The position numbers and the translations under genes are program-made. Shown in pieces: positions 21,691-31,277 of a stretch of 64,000 nt of DNA. The stretch spans positions 1,736,001 to 1,800,000 of the forward strand of contig NZ_CP114904.1 in assembly GCF_027497215.1 (NCBI RefSeq), read 5' to 3'. The DNA comes from Micromonospora sp. WMMD812 (GTDB lineage: Bacteria; Actinomycetota; Actinomycetes; Mycobacteriales; Micromonosporaceae). The number at the start of each line of letters is the position of its first letter. Position 1 is the first letter of the stretch. The notes beneath the pieces were generated by a model. It was given only the letters and a program-made list of their open reading frames with translations. It made no database searches and was not told the DNA's origin.

Positions 21691-22872
21691 TCAGCGCGCG
21701 GTGTGCGCCTCCAGCTCGTCCGCAGCACGCGCCACGCCGCCGGCCGCCTCGATCTCGCCACGCATCCAGGCCAGCCGCTCCGCGAGGGTTGGGTCGCCGA
21801 TCAGACCGAACACGGCGTCGCGAAGCTCGTCCGGCGCGGCCAGGCGCCCGAGCCCCAGCCTCGCCAGCTGGAAGCCGGTGATCCGTGCGGGTGGAGCGGG
21901 CGGAACGACCACCACCGGGCGGCCCGCGGCGAGCGCCTTGGTCACGTTGCCCACGTCACCCTGGCTCACCACGACGGCCGCGTGCCGCAGCACGCCCTGC
22001 GGGAGCGACGCGTGCACCTCGACATTTGGCGGCAGCTCGCTCAGGGACGCAGGATCGGCGCCGGGTGCCGCCGTCAGGAGGACGTGTACCGGCGCTCCGG
22101 CGAAGGCCCGTGCCAGGTTGGCGCTCTGCGGCGCGGACGATAGGAGCACGACCGGAAGGCCGTCGGCGGGCGGCTGCCAATCGTCTAGCGCTGCCTGCTC
22201 GTCCACGCACGGTCCCACGAACCGGAAGCGGTCGTCGAAACTGTCGGCCACGGGCTGCAACGCCTTCGGCACGTACACCAGGTTGAAGTCCTGCACGACC
22301 TCGAGCAGTTCGACGAAGGTGACATCCGTCAGCCCGTGCGCGGTGAGCAGCCGCTCTGTACGGTCCACCCAGGGCTTCAGCTCCGGGCGGGTTGCCCACT
22401 CGGCCGGGCTAAGCGGCTTGCCGAGCGCGACGCCGTCGTCGTCGAAGGCCTGCGTGTACGCGAACTCCTGGTTCTGCGCGAAGTCCGCGTACAACTGGGC
22501 GGCTGGGCATCCCCATTTGCGCGCCAGCACCCGGCCGGCCGTGCCGCTGGCCACGTCGTACGCGATCAGGTCGGGCCGCTCGTCGCCGTAGGCCGCCTCC
22601 ACCGCGTCGATCATGGCGGCGGAGTCGTCGACGCTGAGCGCGAGCATCGCGGCCTCCGCGCTCATCTCCTTCTCCTCGTGGACGGGGATCGACTCGTACG
22701 CCGACCGGTAGACCAGTGGCTCGGCACCGTACGACCCGACGAGTCCGGCCATCGGTTCGACGGTCACGAATTTCAAGCAATGCCCACGCCGCACCAGCTC
22801 TTTTCCGACCGCGAGATGCGGAAAGAGGCGACCGGGGTCGGGAATGCTGATGAATAGGAAATGACTCGGCAC
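21691..22872 (-). CDS. GT-B fold macrolide-type glycosyltransferase homologue with degenerate active site
   Basis: This 393-residue protein matches UDP-glycosyltransferases of the macrolide (MGT/OleD) type over its whole length, including the N-terminal HFLFISIP strand. The GTG at 22872 is preferred, with GGGGG seven bases upstream, because it gives the family's usual N-terminus; an ATG at 22887 is an alternative. The catalytic-base region, A-H-G-H-V-N-P in OleD, reads D-P-G-R-L-F-P, so the histidine is lost. The donor-binding HxGxGG/E region reads SQGDVGNVTK, and the PQ..DQ motif is PPAPPAR. The protein may use another donor, be a non-catalytic binder, or act as a partner protein. It diverges from the MFS exporter gene. 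Confidence 0.85.
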   Translation of the reverse strand: MPSHFLFISIPDPGRLFPHLAVGKELVRRGHCLKFVTVEPMAGLVGSYGAEPLVYRSAYESIPVHEEKEMSAEAAMLALSVDDSAAMIDAVEAAYGDERPDLIAYDVASGTAGRVLARKWGCPAAQLYADFAQNQEFAYTQAFDDDGVALGKPLSPAEWATRPELKPWVDRTERLLTAHGLTDVTFVELLEVVQDFNLVYVPKALQPVADSFDDRFRFVGPCVDEQAALDDWQPPADGLPVVLLSSAPQSANLARAFAGAPVHVLLTAAPGADPASLSELPPNVEVHASLPQGVLRHAAVVVSQGDVGNVTKALAAGRPVVVVPPAPPARITGFQLARLGLGRLAAPDELRDAVFGLIGDPTLAERLAWMRGEIEAAGGVARAADELEAHTAR

Positions 22873-22975
22873 GACAGTGACCCCCATGGAGATCTTCGAC
22901 GGATTCGGCGCGACGCACCGGAAATAAGAGCGGATGCCCAGCTCACAGCCGCACGACGTCGATCGCCTACCAAGC

Positions 22976-23017
22976 ATCCAACCCTCCTTGACAGCCGTTG
23001 TCAAGCAGTGTGAGAAT
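22976..23017. promoter_or_regulatory. Bidirectional promoter with palindromic operator
   Basis: TTGACA (22988-22993) and TGTCAA (22999-23004) form a perfect inverted repeat with a five-base spacer. Each half is a consensus -35 box, one for each strand. On the plus strand GAGAAT (23012-23017) lies 18 bases downstream and leads to the exporter; on the minus strand TTGGAT (complement of 22976-22981) lies 17 bases downstream and leads to the glycosyltransferase homologue. The symmetry suggests that a dimeric repressor could occlude both promoters. Confidence 0.6.
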
Positions 23018-23057
23018 CGGCGCCGGAACGGGACCAGCCAATCTGGAGGAGTGCATC

Positions 23058-24596
23058 GTGAGCCAGCCCGCCGTGCCCCAGCTTGCTGCGCCGATCGACC
23101 GCAAACGATGGTCGATTCTGGCCGCGATCTGCTTCGCATTGGTCATGGTGGTCATCGACAACACGGTCCTGAACATCGCCATCCCGACGCTCATGACCGA
23201 GCTGTCGACCACCGCCGCCGAGGCGCAGTGGGCCTTCACCTCATACCTGCTGGTGCTCTCGGGCTTCGTGCTGGTCGGCGGCGTCGCCTCGGACCGCTAC
23301 GGCCCAAGGCGGATCGTCCTGGTCGGCATCGCGCTGTTCGGCACCGCCTCGCTGGCCGCCGCGTTCGCCGCGGAGCCGTGGCAACTCATCGCCGCCCGCG
23401 CGGTCATGGGCTTCGGTGCCGCGCTACTCATGCCTGGCACGCTCGCGATCCTGATGCACACATTCTCCGACGCGGAGCGGCCGAAGGCGATCGGCGCCTG
23501 GATGGCGGTCGCGGCGGTCGGCAGCTCGGGCGGGCCAATCCTCGGCGGCTTCCTGATTTCGCACTTCTGGTGGGGCGCGGTCTTCCTCATTAACGTCCCG
23601 ATCAGCATTCTCTGCCTGGTCGCGCTGGTGATTCTCGTGCCGGACGCGCCCGCCACCCGCAAAGACCGCATCGACTGGATCGGCGCGGTGCTGTCCGTGA
23701 TCGCCACCGTCTCCCTCGTCTGGGCCATCACCTCCGTGCCGGAGCAGGGCTGGGGCTCGGCCGACGTGCAGCTGCCGGCCGTGATCGGCGTGCTCGCGCT
23801 CGCCGCCTTCATCGCGTACGAGCTGCGGATCGATTCGCCCATGCTCGACCTCGGGCTCTTTCGCAACCTGCGGTTCAGCGCAGCGGTGCTGGGCGGGCTA
23901 CTCGCCAGCTTCGGCATGGCTGGTTCGCTGTTCCTGCTCACGCTGCACTTCCAGCTGCTGAACGGTTACACACCGATCGAGGCGAGCGTCCGGCTGCTGC
24001 CGCTCGCGATCTGCACACTGATCGGCAGCACCGTGATCAGCGTGATCGTCCTGAAGCGCCTGGGCGCGCCGCTGGCGCTGCTGTCCAGCATGTCGGTGGC
24101 CGCGATCGGCCTGCTGCTCATCGGCCTGCTGCCTGCGGAGAACTATCTGAGCAGCCTCGCCGGGCTGATCCTGGTGGGCCTGGGCACGGGGTCCGCCGGT
24201 CCGGTAGCGGGCACGGTCCTGATGAGCTCCATCCCCCTGGAGAAGGCGGGCGCTGGCTCCGGCGTCAGCAGCACTATCCAGGAGCTGGGTAACGGGCTCG
24301 GCGTCGCCGTCCTGGGCACCGTACTCACCGCCTTCTTCGTCACCCGCCTGCCCGGGTCACTACGCGCCGAGGGCGAGTCCTCGTTCACGGAGGCGATCGG
24401 CCGGGCGGCCGGCGTGGCGGCGGACCAGGTCCGGGACGCGTTCGCGACCGGGCTCTCGTTCAGCCAGATCATCGGCGCACTGACCGTGCTCGGCGGTGGC
24501 TTGGCCGCCTCCGCCCTGCTCTGGATGACCCGTTCCGCGGCCACCCCCCAGATGCCGCCCGCCGACCAGCTGAGCACGCCGGCCGCGAAGCACTGA
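23058..24596 (+). CDS. MFS drug exporter, DHA2 (EmrB/QacA) 14-TM type
   Basis: This 512-residue inner-membrane H+ antiporter shows about 14 hydrophobic segments. It has the TM1 motif VIDNTVLNIAIPT typical of DHA2 proteins, the GVASDRYGPRR motif A loop after TM2, and a GSSGGPILGG motif C in TM5. The GTG at 23058 is chosen because GGAGGA lies seven bases upstream; the same frame is open further upstream. Its position at the end of the peptide cluster, diverging from the glycosyltransferase homologue, points to export of or self-resistance to the product. Confidence 0.93.
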   Translation: MSQPAVPQLAAPIDRKRWSILAAICFALVMVVIDNTVLNIAIPTLMTELSTTAAEAQWAFTSYLLVLSGFVLVGGVASDRYGPRRIVLVGIALFGTASLAAAFAAEPWQLIAARAVMGFGAALLMPGTLAILMHTFSDAERPKAIGAWMAVAAVGSSGGPILGGFLISHFWWGAVFLINVPISILCLVALVILVPDAPATRKDRIDWIGAVLSVIATVSLVWAITSVPEQGWGSADVQLPAVIGVLALAAFIAYELRIDSPMLDLGLFRNLRFSAAVLGGLLASFGMAGSLFLLTLHFQLLNGYTPIEASVRLLPLAICTLIGSTVISVIVLKRLGAPLALLSSMSVAAIGLLLIGLLPAENYLSSLAGLILVGLGTGSAGPVAGTVLMSSIPLEKAGAGSGVSSTIQELGNGLGVAVLGTVLTAFFVTRLPGSLRAEGESSFTEAIGRAAGVAADQVRDAFATGLSFSQIIGALTVLGGGLAASALLWMTRSAATPQMPPADQLSTPAAKH

Positions 24597-24939
24597 TCCC
24601 GGCGTTATCGGAAGATATGTAGTCCCGCTCCCCCTATGCGCAACAGATTCGCGCTGTTCCGTCTCGCCGATGGTAGTGAATCACTGGCCATCTATCGCGG
24701 TCGCGATCGCAAAGGTACGTCAGCGTCCAGTTGGAACCACCGACAGCCGCAACCCCCGGCCGCCCGACCATCCCGCGCCGTCAGCCACCGACCGGCGTCC
24801 CGGAGCACCGCGCCGTGTCCCACCAACGCCACCCCGGTCCACCGGCTCCCGAGCACCCCCCACCGAGCGACCGTCCACCGCTGCCGTACGCGAACGAGGC
24901 CCCGACTCGGTGTGAACCACCAGGTCAGGCCTTGTTTGT
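24597..24939. other. Non-coding left shoulder of the island with an att arm
   Basis: No convincing gene is seen between the exporter stop and the left attachment repeat. The last about 100 bases contain GCTCCCGAGCACCC (24844-24857), then a degraded hairpin region ending in a GGCCTT-type sequence just before the repeat. The same order occurs at 43.77 and 55.22 kb. This makes it a likely integrase arm/terminator region. Confidence 0.65.
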
Positions 24940-24984
24940 TGGTGCGCCGCCAGGGACTCGAACCCCGAACCCGCGGATTAAGAG
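24940..24984 (-). repeat. Left attachment repeat, tRNA-Lys(CTT) 3' half
   Basis: Read on the minus strand the repeat starts at the CTCTTAA anticodon loop (anticodon CTT). It continues through a T arm (loop TTCGAGT) to an acceptor strand ending GCGGCGC-A-CCA. The 5' half of a tRNA is absent to its right; the anticodon stem cannot pair there, so it is a fragment and not a gene. It matches 55312-55356 base for base. Confidence 0.85.
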
Positions 24985-25250
24985 CTTGACCTTGGTCGAG
25001 TCAACCGGTCCAACCGGGTCGCGTGAATCCATCTGCTCGCGGTCATGGCCCGATTCGGTCGAGTCAGCGTCCCAGTCAGTCCACCCGACCACGGACCCTT
25101 CCACGGCGCCCGAGCACCCGTTGAGCACCAATGTGCCCGCAACCTGATCTGTTGATCCGGGGCTCGGTAGACAGCGGCCTCGAACTGGCCGATCTATGGG
25201 GCGCCCCGACGAGGTGAGGGAGGCGGTGCCTTGGCCGCTACCTTAAGCAG

Positions 25251-28200
25251 ATGCGGCGGGGAGGCAGTGGCGGAGCGGCGACCAACGCCGGCATCGATTT
25301 CCAACAGCGTGTCGCTGCGTCGATCATGGCCTTCATGGTGTCTGATCAGCCGGATCTCACGATGCTCGGCGAGATGTGGCACGGCTGTTCGGTGACGTCG
25401 CTCCGGTTCGAGACCGGCGACCTGATCGACGACTTGGTCGTCGTCACCGATGGGCCAACAGCCTACATTCAGGCGAAGCGAACGTTGAGCCTGTCCGATG
25501 CCCCGGCATCGGACTACTCGTCGGTGTTAGCGCAATTCGTCGGCCAGTTCCTCGCTTCCGCCAACTCAGATGGGGAGCGATACGTCATTGCCACCACGCA
25601 CGATGCGTCAAGCAAGATCCGCACTACGCTTCGCAAGCTCGTCAAGGCGGCACGCTCGAACGCCGACGGGTATGCCGCCAACCCACTGACCAAGGTCGAG
25701 ACCGAGGTCCAGCGGACCACCGAGATGCTCCTCAACCGTCACTGCCAGGCGCAGACCGGACGCCCGCTGACGAACGACGAACGCGTGCGGTTCTGGCGAC
25801 TCATGGATGTGACGGTGCTGGACGTGACCGCCGGTGGCGTCTCGGAGGCTGCCGCGATCGCCGCGCTCGGGCCAGGTGGGCGTCATGCTTGGAGCACACT
25901 GGTGGCGCTTGGGCTGGAATTGGCCACGGAGCGCCTGTCGATTGACCGGGCAACCATCCGGCGGCGGGCCGTCATCAAGCCTTCAGCCCGGGGCCAGCCG
26001 CTGCCGTGGGACACCCCTCATCTGGGCGCGCTGGTGGCTCGCGACGGTCTGGCGGCGGAGTTAAGAGACGCGCTCCTATCTACCGAGCCGTTCGGCATCA
26101 CGATGGTGACCGGCGTGCACGGCGCAGGTGGTTTCGGCAAGAGCACGCTGGTCGCCCAGGTCTGCCGGATGCCGGAGATCAGGGCGCGGTACGGCGGCCA
26201 CCTCTGGACCACGGTGGGCGCGGACGTGCACGGTCCGGCGCTCGCTTCACAGCTGAATGACTTGACCGAACGGCTCACCGGTACGCGACCCGGCCTGAGC
26301 GACCCCCAGCAGGCCGGTTTCCTGCTCGGCCGAGCCATCGAGGACTCCCCCGGCAAGATCCTGCTGGTCGTCGATGATGTGTGGCAGTCCACCCAGCTCG
26401 CACCGTTCCTAACCGGCCCCGCGAACTGCACCACGATCGTCACCACCCGTAACGCCGCGCTGCTCGCCGACGCGTCATCGGTTGTTCTGGTCGATCGGAT
26501 GAGCGATGCCGAAGCCGCTGACGTGCTGACCCACGGGATTACCGACGCCCCCACCGCCGCGGTCGACGCGCTCTGCACGGTGACCGGCCACTGGCCGGTT
26601 CTGCTCAGCATCGCCAACCGGATCCTGCGCCGGATGATCCGCTCCGGCATGAACTCGGCCTCCGCCATCGCTCTGCTGACCGACCGGTTGCGGCGAGACG
26701 GACCAGCCGCGCTCGACATCGCCAGCTCCGGGTCGCGGGCCGAGGCGGTCGCCGTAACCGTCGAGGTCGGCCTCGATCAAGTGCCGCCCGGCACCCGCGC
26801 CCGCTATTTGGAGCTGGCCGTATTTGCCGAAGACAGCGAGATCCCGTTGGACCTACTCGAGCACTACTGGCGAGAGACCAGCGGCCTCGACCGGGCGGCC
26901 GTCGAACAGGCATGCATCGCCATGGCCGACCTGTCATTGGTGACCGATCTTCGCTTTGACCAGCGCACCCTGCGGCTCCACGATGTGCTCCGCGCCTACC
27001 TCCGACAGCGTGTCGGCACCGAAGGCATACGCACGTCAAATGCGCACTTCCTCGCCGGCGTCGGCCGCGACGGACCCTGGTGGGAGATGGCGGAAAAGCA
27101 CCGCTACCTGTCCGAGCACCTGATCGAGCATCTGCCCGCCGACGACGCCGCCCGCCTTGTCGAGGACCTCCGGTGGACCCGGGCGCAGATCGCGACCCGT
27201 GGGACCGCCGCCATCGAGGCCGACCTGACCCGGGTCAATTCGCCAGTCGCCGCCCGGCTGGCCGCCGCGATCCGGCAGCACGCCCACCTGTTCGAGCGGG
27301 TGGAACCGGCTGCGTCCCTCGGCGCCGTGCTCGTCACCCGGCTGGCGGGCACCCCCGGTTTGGACAAAACAGTTGATGAGTTTCGGCCGCACCTGACGGG
27401 CCCGCAGCTGACGAACCGCTGGCCCTTACCCGACCCACCGCACCCTGCGGCGCGACGGGTGATCGGCGGCTACGTGGACGGCATCCGCCGCCTCGCGATC
27501 TCGCCCGACGGCAAGTGGTTCGCCTCGCTCGCGGGCTACGACACGGTGACGGTTCGGGACGCCGTCACGACTGCGACGGTCGCGACCTTCCACAACGAGG
27601 CTTTTTGCATGATCGACGAGGTGTTGCCCTGTCACGACGGCGCCCGGCTCATCACGACGGAAACCGCAGGAGCCGACCGGGGCCGCGTCCGAATCTGGGA
27701 GGCGCACACCGGCACGTTGCAGTACACCTTCGACACGGCATTCGTCCTGTACCACTCCGAGAGGGTGCAGGGGGCGGTCAGCCTGGATGATCGCTGGTTG
27801 GCCCTCGTCGACTACGACCCGGACCAGGAACGCACCGTGGTCAGGATCTGGTGCCTCGCCACCGGCGAGCTACTCCGGACCTTGGCGGACGCGGACGCCT
27901 GGCCGCAGACGGTGGCGTTCTCACCGGACGGTGGTTGGCTGGTCGCCGGCGACGACGCCTCGGCGGATGACGAGCCCTGTGAAGTCCAGATCTGGAACAC
28001 GGCGGACGGCCGCTGCATCCGGCGGGTCGCTGGTCCGATCGGCGGCGTAGACCAGGTGACGGTCGCGCCGGACGGGAGCTGGTTCGGCGCTGTCGACCGC
28101 GCTCGCACGGTCTGGCTATGGAATACGGACGGCACGCTCCGCCATACCTTCCCGACATCCATGATATGGCCGACCATCACGGTCGCGGCCGACGGGACAT

Positions 28201-29585
28201 GGCTCACCTGTCACGACTACACGGGCTCGGTACTCGTTTGGGATGTGGTCAGTGGTACGGAACGCTTCCAGCTGGCAGGTCAGGCCGATCTGGCCCAGCT
28301 GGCAGTCGCCCCGAACGGTTCCTGGCTCGCGATCACCGCCGACGGACCCGACGGATCTATGGTCCGCATCCATGACACACGCGACGGCCGGCTCCGTGAC
28401 CAACTCCAGGGGCACAGCAGCAGTGTCGGAGCCCTGACGGTCGCACCCGACGGCACCTGGCTCGTGACCGGAGACCGCGCTAGCGACGTACGCCAGGACA
28501 GCGACATGACAGTGCGGATCTGGGCCACCGAATGGCGCGACCACACCGTGCCGGCGATGGTGTACCCCGCCTTCGACCTGTTACCCGACGGCACTGAGGT
28601 GGCCTTCGTCGCCGCCGAAGGGCCCCGGCTCGCCAGCCTCGATACCGGCGTGTCACGCCCGGTCATCGGACCGGCCAAGGCCACGACCCTGGTCGCAGGT
28701 CCAAGCTGGCTCGCCGTCTCCGACGGGCAGCGCATCGAGGCCGTGACTCTCCCGGACGGGAACCGCCGCTGGACGACGCGCAGGTGCGACGGCGTCCTCG
28801 AATCGGTGGCCGCCGTCAGCCCGGACGGCGCGTGGCTCCTGACCAGGGAGTCGGCCGCCCATGTCACGTCGTTGCCCCATTTGTACGCGGCGTTCATCCG
28901 TGACGCCGCGACCGGTGTAGCGCGGCAAGTGCTGCGACTGGACGACTACCCCTTCGGTGCCGGGGCGACCGCAGTAGCTCCGGACGGCACTTTCCTCGCC
29001 GTCACGAGATCGGGCCGCTCGCGCGACAAGGAGTTTCCGGTCACCCTCTGGGATGTGCGCGACGGGGTGGTACGGCACGTGCTTCCCGGACACCGCGAGG
29101 GGGTCGAGGCGATCACTATCGCCCCCGACAGCGCCTGGCTGGTGACCGGCGAGGCGCTGATGAACGAACACGAAAGCTGTGCCGCACGGGTCTGGGACGC
29201 GCGGACCGGTGTACTCCGCCTGATACTTCCGAATCATCGTGGCGCGGTATCCGACATCGCGATCGCCAATGACGGCACCTGGATCGTCACCGGCGACGAG
29301 GCCGGAGCAGTGCGGATCTGGGACCCCGACACCGGCGTCCTACTGCGCAAGTTCAGCGGCACCGCTCCGGTCACGGCCATAGCTATCTCACCCGGCAACG
29401 ACTGGATCGCCGTGGCCGACGGCGCAGGCGGAATGGGCACCGTACGGATCTGGAGCCGCATCGGCGAGCCACTGGCGGCGATGCGGGTAGACGGGCCGCT
29501 GACCAACTGCCGGTGGATTCCCGACCGTTCGGGGCTTTGTCTCAGCGGCAGCCGTGGGTTCTATGTGTTTGATTGGCGACCGTAA
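25251..29585 (+). CDS. STAND defence protein: nuclease-like domain, NB-ARC ATPase, WD40 repeats
   Basis: This 1,444-residue protein has three parts. Residues about 1-170 resemble PD-(D/E)XK endonucleases of the Mrr/Cap4 type: DFQQRVAAS, then DDLVVV (Asp61) and IQAKR (Gln74, Lys76). Residues about 270-600 are an NB-ARC ATPase with P-loop GAGGFGKST (about 290), Walker B LLVVDDVW (about 373), sensor TTIVTTRN and an LRLHD motif matching the MHD position. Residues about 730-1444 are tandem WD40-type repeats with recurring VTVAPDGSW and VRIWD units. In Avs/STAND antiviral proteins the repeats sense a phage product, the ATPase oligomerises and the N-terminal nuclease cuts DNA. I infer that role here. 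The gene stands alone at the island's left end; the ATG has only a weak ribosome site. Confidence 0.88.
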   Translation: MRRGGSGGAATNAGIDFQQRVAASIMAFMVSDQPDLTMLGEMWHGCSVTSLRFETGDLIDDLVVVTDGPTAYIQAKRTLSLSDAPASDYSSVLAQFVGQFLASANSDGERYVIATTHDASSKIRTTLRKLVKAARSNADGYAANPLTKVETEVQRTTEMLLNRHCQAQTGRPLTNDERVRFWRLMDVTVLDVTAGGVSEAAAIAALGPGGRHAWSTLVALGLELATERLSIDRATIRRRAVIKPSARGQPLPWDTPHLGALVARDGLAAELRDALLSTEPFGITMVTGVHGAGGFGKSTLVAQVCRMPEIRARYGGHLWTTVGADVHGPALASQLNDLTERLTGTRPGLSDPQQAGFLLGRAIEDSPGKILLVVDDVWQSTQLAPFLTGPANCTTIVTTRNAALLADASSVVLVDRMSDAEAADVLTHGITDAPTAAVDALCTVTGHWPVLLSIANRILRRMIRSGMNSASAIALLTDRLRRDGPAALDIASSGSRAEAVAVTVEVGLDQVPPGTRARYLELAVFAEDSEIPLDLLEHYWRETSGLDRAAVEQACIAMADLSLVTDLRFDQRTLRLHDVLRAYLRQRVGTEGIRTSNAHFLAGVGRDGPWWEMAEKHRYLSEHLIEHLPADDAARLVEDLRWTRAQIATRGTAAIEADLTRVNSPVAARLAAAIRQHAHLFERVEPAASLGAVLVTRLAGTPGLDKTVDEFRPHLTGPQLTNRWPLPDPPHPAARRVIGGYVDGIRRLAISPDGKWFASLAGYDTVTVRDAVTTATVATFHNEAFCMIDEVLPCHDGARLITTETAGADRGRVRIWEAHTGTLQYTFDTAFVLYHSERVQGAVSLDDRWLALVDYDPDQERTVVRIWCLATGELLRTLADADAWPQTVAFSPDGGWLVAGDDASADDEPCEVQIWNTADGRCIRRVAGPIGGVDQVTVAPDGSWFGAVDRARTVWLWNTDGTLRHTFPTSMIWPTITVAADGTWLTCHDYTGSVLVWDVVSGTERFQLAGQADLAQLAVAPNGSWLAITADGPDGSMVRIHDTRDGRLRDQLQGHSSSVGALTVAPDGTWLVTGDRASDVRQDSDMTVRIWATEWRDHTVPAMVYPAFDLLPDGTEVAFVAAEGPRLASLDTGVSRPVIGPAKATTLVAGPSWLAVSDGQRIEAVTLPDGNRRWTTRRCDGVLESVAAVSPDGAWLLTRESAAHVTSLPHLYAAFIRDAATGVARQVLRLDDYPFGAGATAVAPDGTFLAVTRSGRSRDKEFPVTLWDVRDGVVRHVLPGHREGVEAITIAPDSAWLVTGEALMNEHESCAARVWDARTGVLRLILPNHRGAVSDIAIANDGTWIVTGDEAGAVRIWDPDTGVLLRKFSGTAPVTAIAISPGNDWIAVADGAGGMGTVRIWSRIGEPLAAMRVDGPLTNCRWIPDRSGLCLSGSRGFYVFDWRP

Positions 29586-30243
29586 ATCTATGCAACGGTA
29601 CCCAAACCCAGCCTGGCCGGTTCACCAGGCATGGCATGCTTCGGCGGACACGCCGTACGTCGCCGCAACATCGCCACCGCACACCGCGCCGACGCACTAA
29701 GCTCCCCGAACCCGATGTGTGGAAAGCCCTGTAGGACGCCGCACGAGCGGTCCTCCGGAGAGCTGGGCGACTTCGCCCCGTACGGAGTGTCCCCAGGACC
29801 GGCGAAGATCGAAGGACACGTCCTGCCGTACCTACTCAGCCGCGACCAGGCAAACTCGACCGGCTCCAGACGGACCGGATCGCGTCCGGCCAACCATGGC
29901 ATGAAGACCTACTCAACCGACTCCGGCGCCATACCATCGACGCGGTCGAGGTGCCCGAAATCCTGGTCCTACGACCGACCCCTGAAGCAAGGCGTCAGTA
30001 ACGGGCCAACCAGCCTGCTTCGTCGACCAGCGGACATTGCACATGCAGCGGGACGAGGCCCAACCTGATAACAAGCCAGGATCACCGGACCTGAACTCTC
30101 CTGCGTTGCCGCATGGAGCGTCTTGATGGTGGTCATGCGCCAAGGAACGGTGCGGCTGGTGCTGCAGCGCCCCGGCCGGATCGGCAGCCGCGCTCCCGCA
30201 TCAGGGCGGTCCGGCTGGGAATTATCGCCACACCGTGCGACGC
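29586..30243. other. Gene-poor stretch with a probable gene remnant
   Basis: No intact gene is supported in these 658 bases. On the plus strand, about 29840-30000 reads as a protein-like frame (KLDRLQTDRIASGQPWHEDL then IDAVEVPEILVLRP) with a TAG in frame upstream and no start. It looks like the tail of a decayed gene whose family I cannot identify. Confidence 0.45.
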
Positions 30244-31212
30244 CTACCGGACTGGCGCGGCTTTGGTCTTGACCGTCGGCTTGGGCCCCGGCTTGGCCGG
30301 CTCGTCGCCGATGTCCTTGGTTGGCTTGAGGACTCGTACGTCGAGCATCCGGGCGCGCAGGGCCATGCTCGTGTCCATGGTCAGCAGCCGGACGGGGAGC
30401 GTTCGGGTGTAGGGCTGCAGCGCGAGTGTCCTGTCGATGATCTCGTCGTCGCTGTCGGTCAGCCGAACGTGGTACGCATCGTCGAACAGCACCTCGATGG
30501 TGACCTTGTCGTGGGGGACACCGCCGGTCTCGATGACCTCTTTGTGGTTATCGGCCTCGCGGATCGTCACGCGTGATCGCGGGTGCTCCAGCAGCTCGTC
30601 CAGAACGCCTAGGGTGTGCGCGGCACGCCATCGGCTCTGCTGGTTGCCCGACTCCTTGAGCCGGTCCAACTCGTCGATCACCACCCGGGGCACCACGAGG
30701 CGTACCTCTTCGTACCCGATGTTGAGCAGATCCGCGTACGCGATGTCGCGGATCTTGTCTGGGTGGTGGATGAAGACGCTGGTGTCCACCACTATCACGT
30801 AGGCGTCGGAGCTCCACCTGTCGATCTCGGCCTTGAGCGCTGACCATGCCTGTTCCCACACGTCGGCCCGCTCGGTGAGCTCGGCGCTGAGCAGGTCCTG
30901 GGTGAACCGGTCACGGCGGTCGCCGAACTCGGCCAGGTGCCAGAACCGTGGCGTGAAGATGAGCCGGTCGATGTCGGTGGGCCGGATCTGGTTGCGCAGG
31001 ACCCGGGCGTTCTCGTTCGCCCAGTCCAGGTACTTGGTCAGGTCACCGTGGTTATTCCCGATCGTTGCCTTGGCCCGGAACAGCAGGTCGAGCACGTGGG
31101 ATGTCTGGGCGCCGGGCGACAGGGTGACGAGCATGACGACGATCTTGCCAGCGCTGTCCACCCAAGCAGCAGTGACGATCGGCGGCAATCGCAACTGACT
31201 TTCGGACAGCAT
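30244..31212 (-). CDS. PIN-domain protein (putative ribonuclease)
   Basis: The 322-residue protein carries a PIN domain from about residue 140: VIVVDTSVFIHHP gives the first acidic residue of the metal site, VIDELDRLKES the second, and LLTMDTSMALRARM the last acidic strand. PIN domains are Mg2+-dependent RNases, often in toxin-antitoxin or PhoH-type proteins. The N-terminal about 130 residues have no recognised family. The C-terminus is a Lys/Pro-rich tail. An adjacent divergent gene begins 65 bases away, so the two may share regulation. A start at an internal ATG (31134) is also possible because no strong ribosome site precedes 31212. Confidence 0.75.
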   Translation of the reverse strand: MLSESQLRLPPIVTAAWVDSAGKIVVMLVTLSPGAQTSHVLDLLFRAKATIGNNHGDLTKYLDWANENARVLRNQIRPTDIDRLIFTPRFWHLAEFGDRRDRFTQDLLSAELTERADVWEQAWSALKAEIDRWSSDAYVIVVDTSVFIHHPDKIRDIAYADLLNIGYEEVRLVVPRVVIDELDRLKESGNQQSRWRAAHTLGVLDELLEHPRSRVTIREADNHKEVIETGGVPHDKVTIEVLFDDAYHVRLTDSDDEIIDRTLALQPYTRTLPVRLLTMDTSMALRARMLDVRVLKPTKDIGDEPAKPGPKPTVKTKAAPVR

Positions 31213-31277
31213 TCAACATCCGGACAGCGCACGTGGCGAAGCCAGCCCTCACGGGCCGGAGCGAGCACAATGGTCAG

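Noticed and set aside
24940..24984. A complete tRNA-Lys gene at the left repeat, and likewise at 55312
   Set aside because: Only the 3' half from the anticodon loop is present. The adjoining bases cannot make the anticodon stem, D arm or the acceptor partner.
29631..30068. A 145-codon plus-strand frame after the STAND gene
   Set aside because: It lacks coding character. A better but broken protein-like reading lies in another frame, so the stretch is regarded as decayed.
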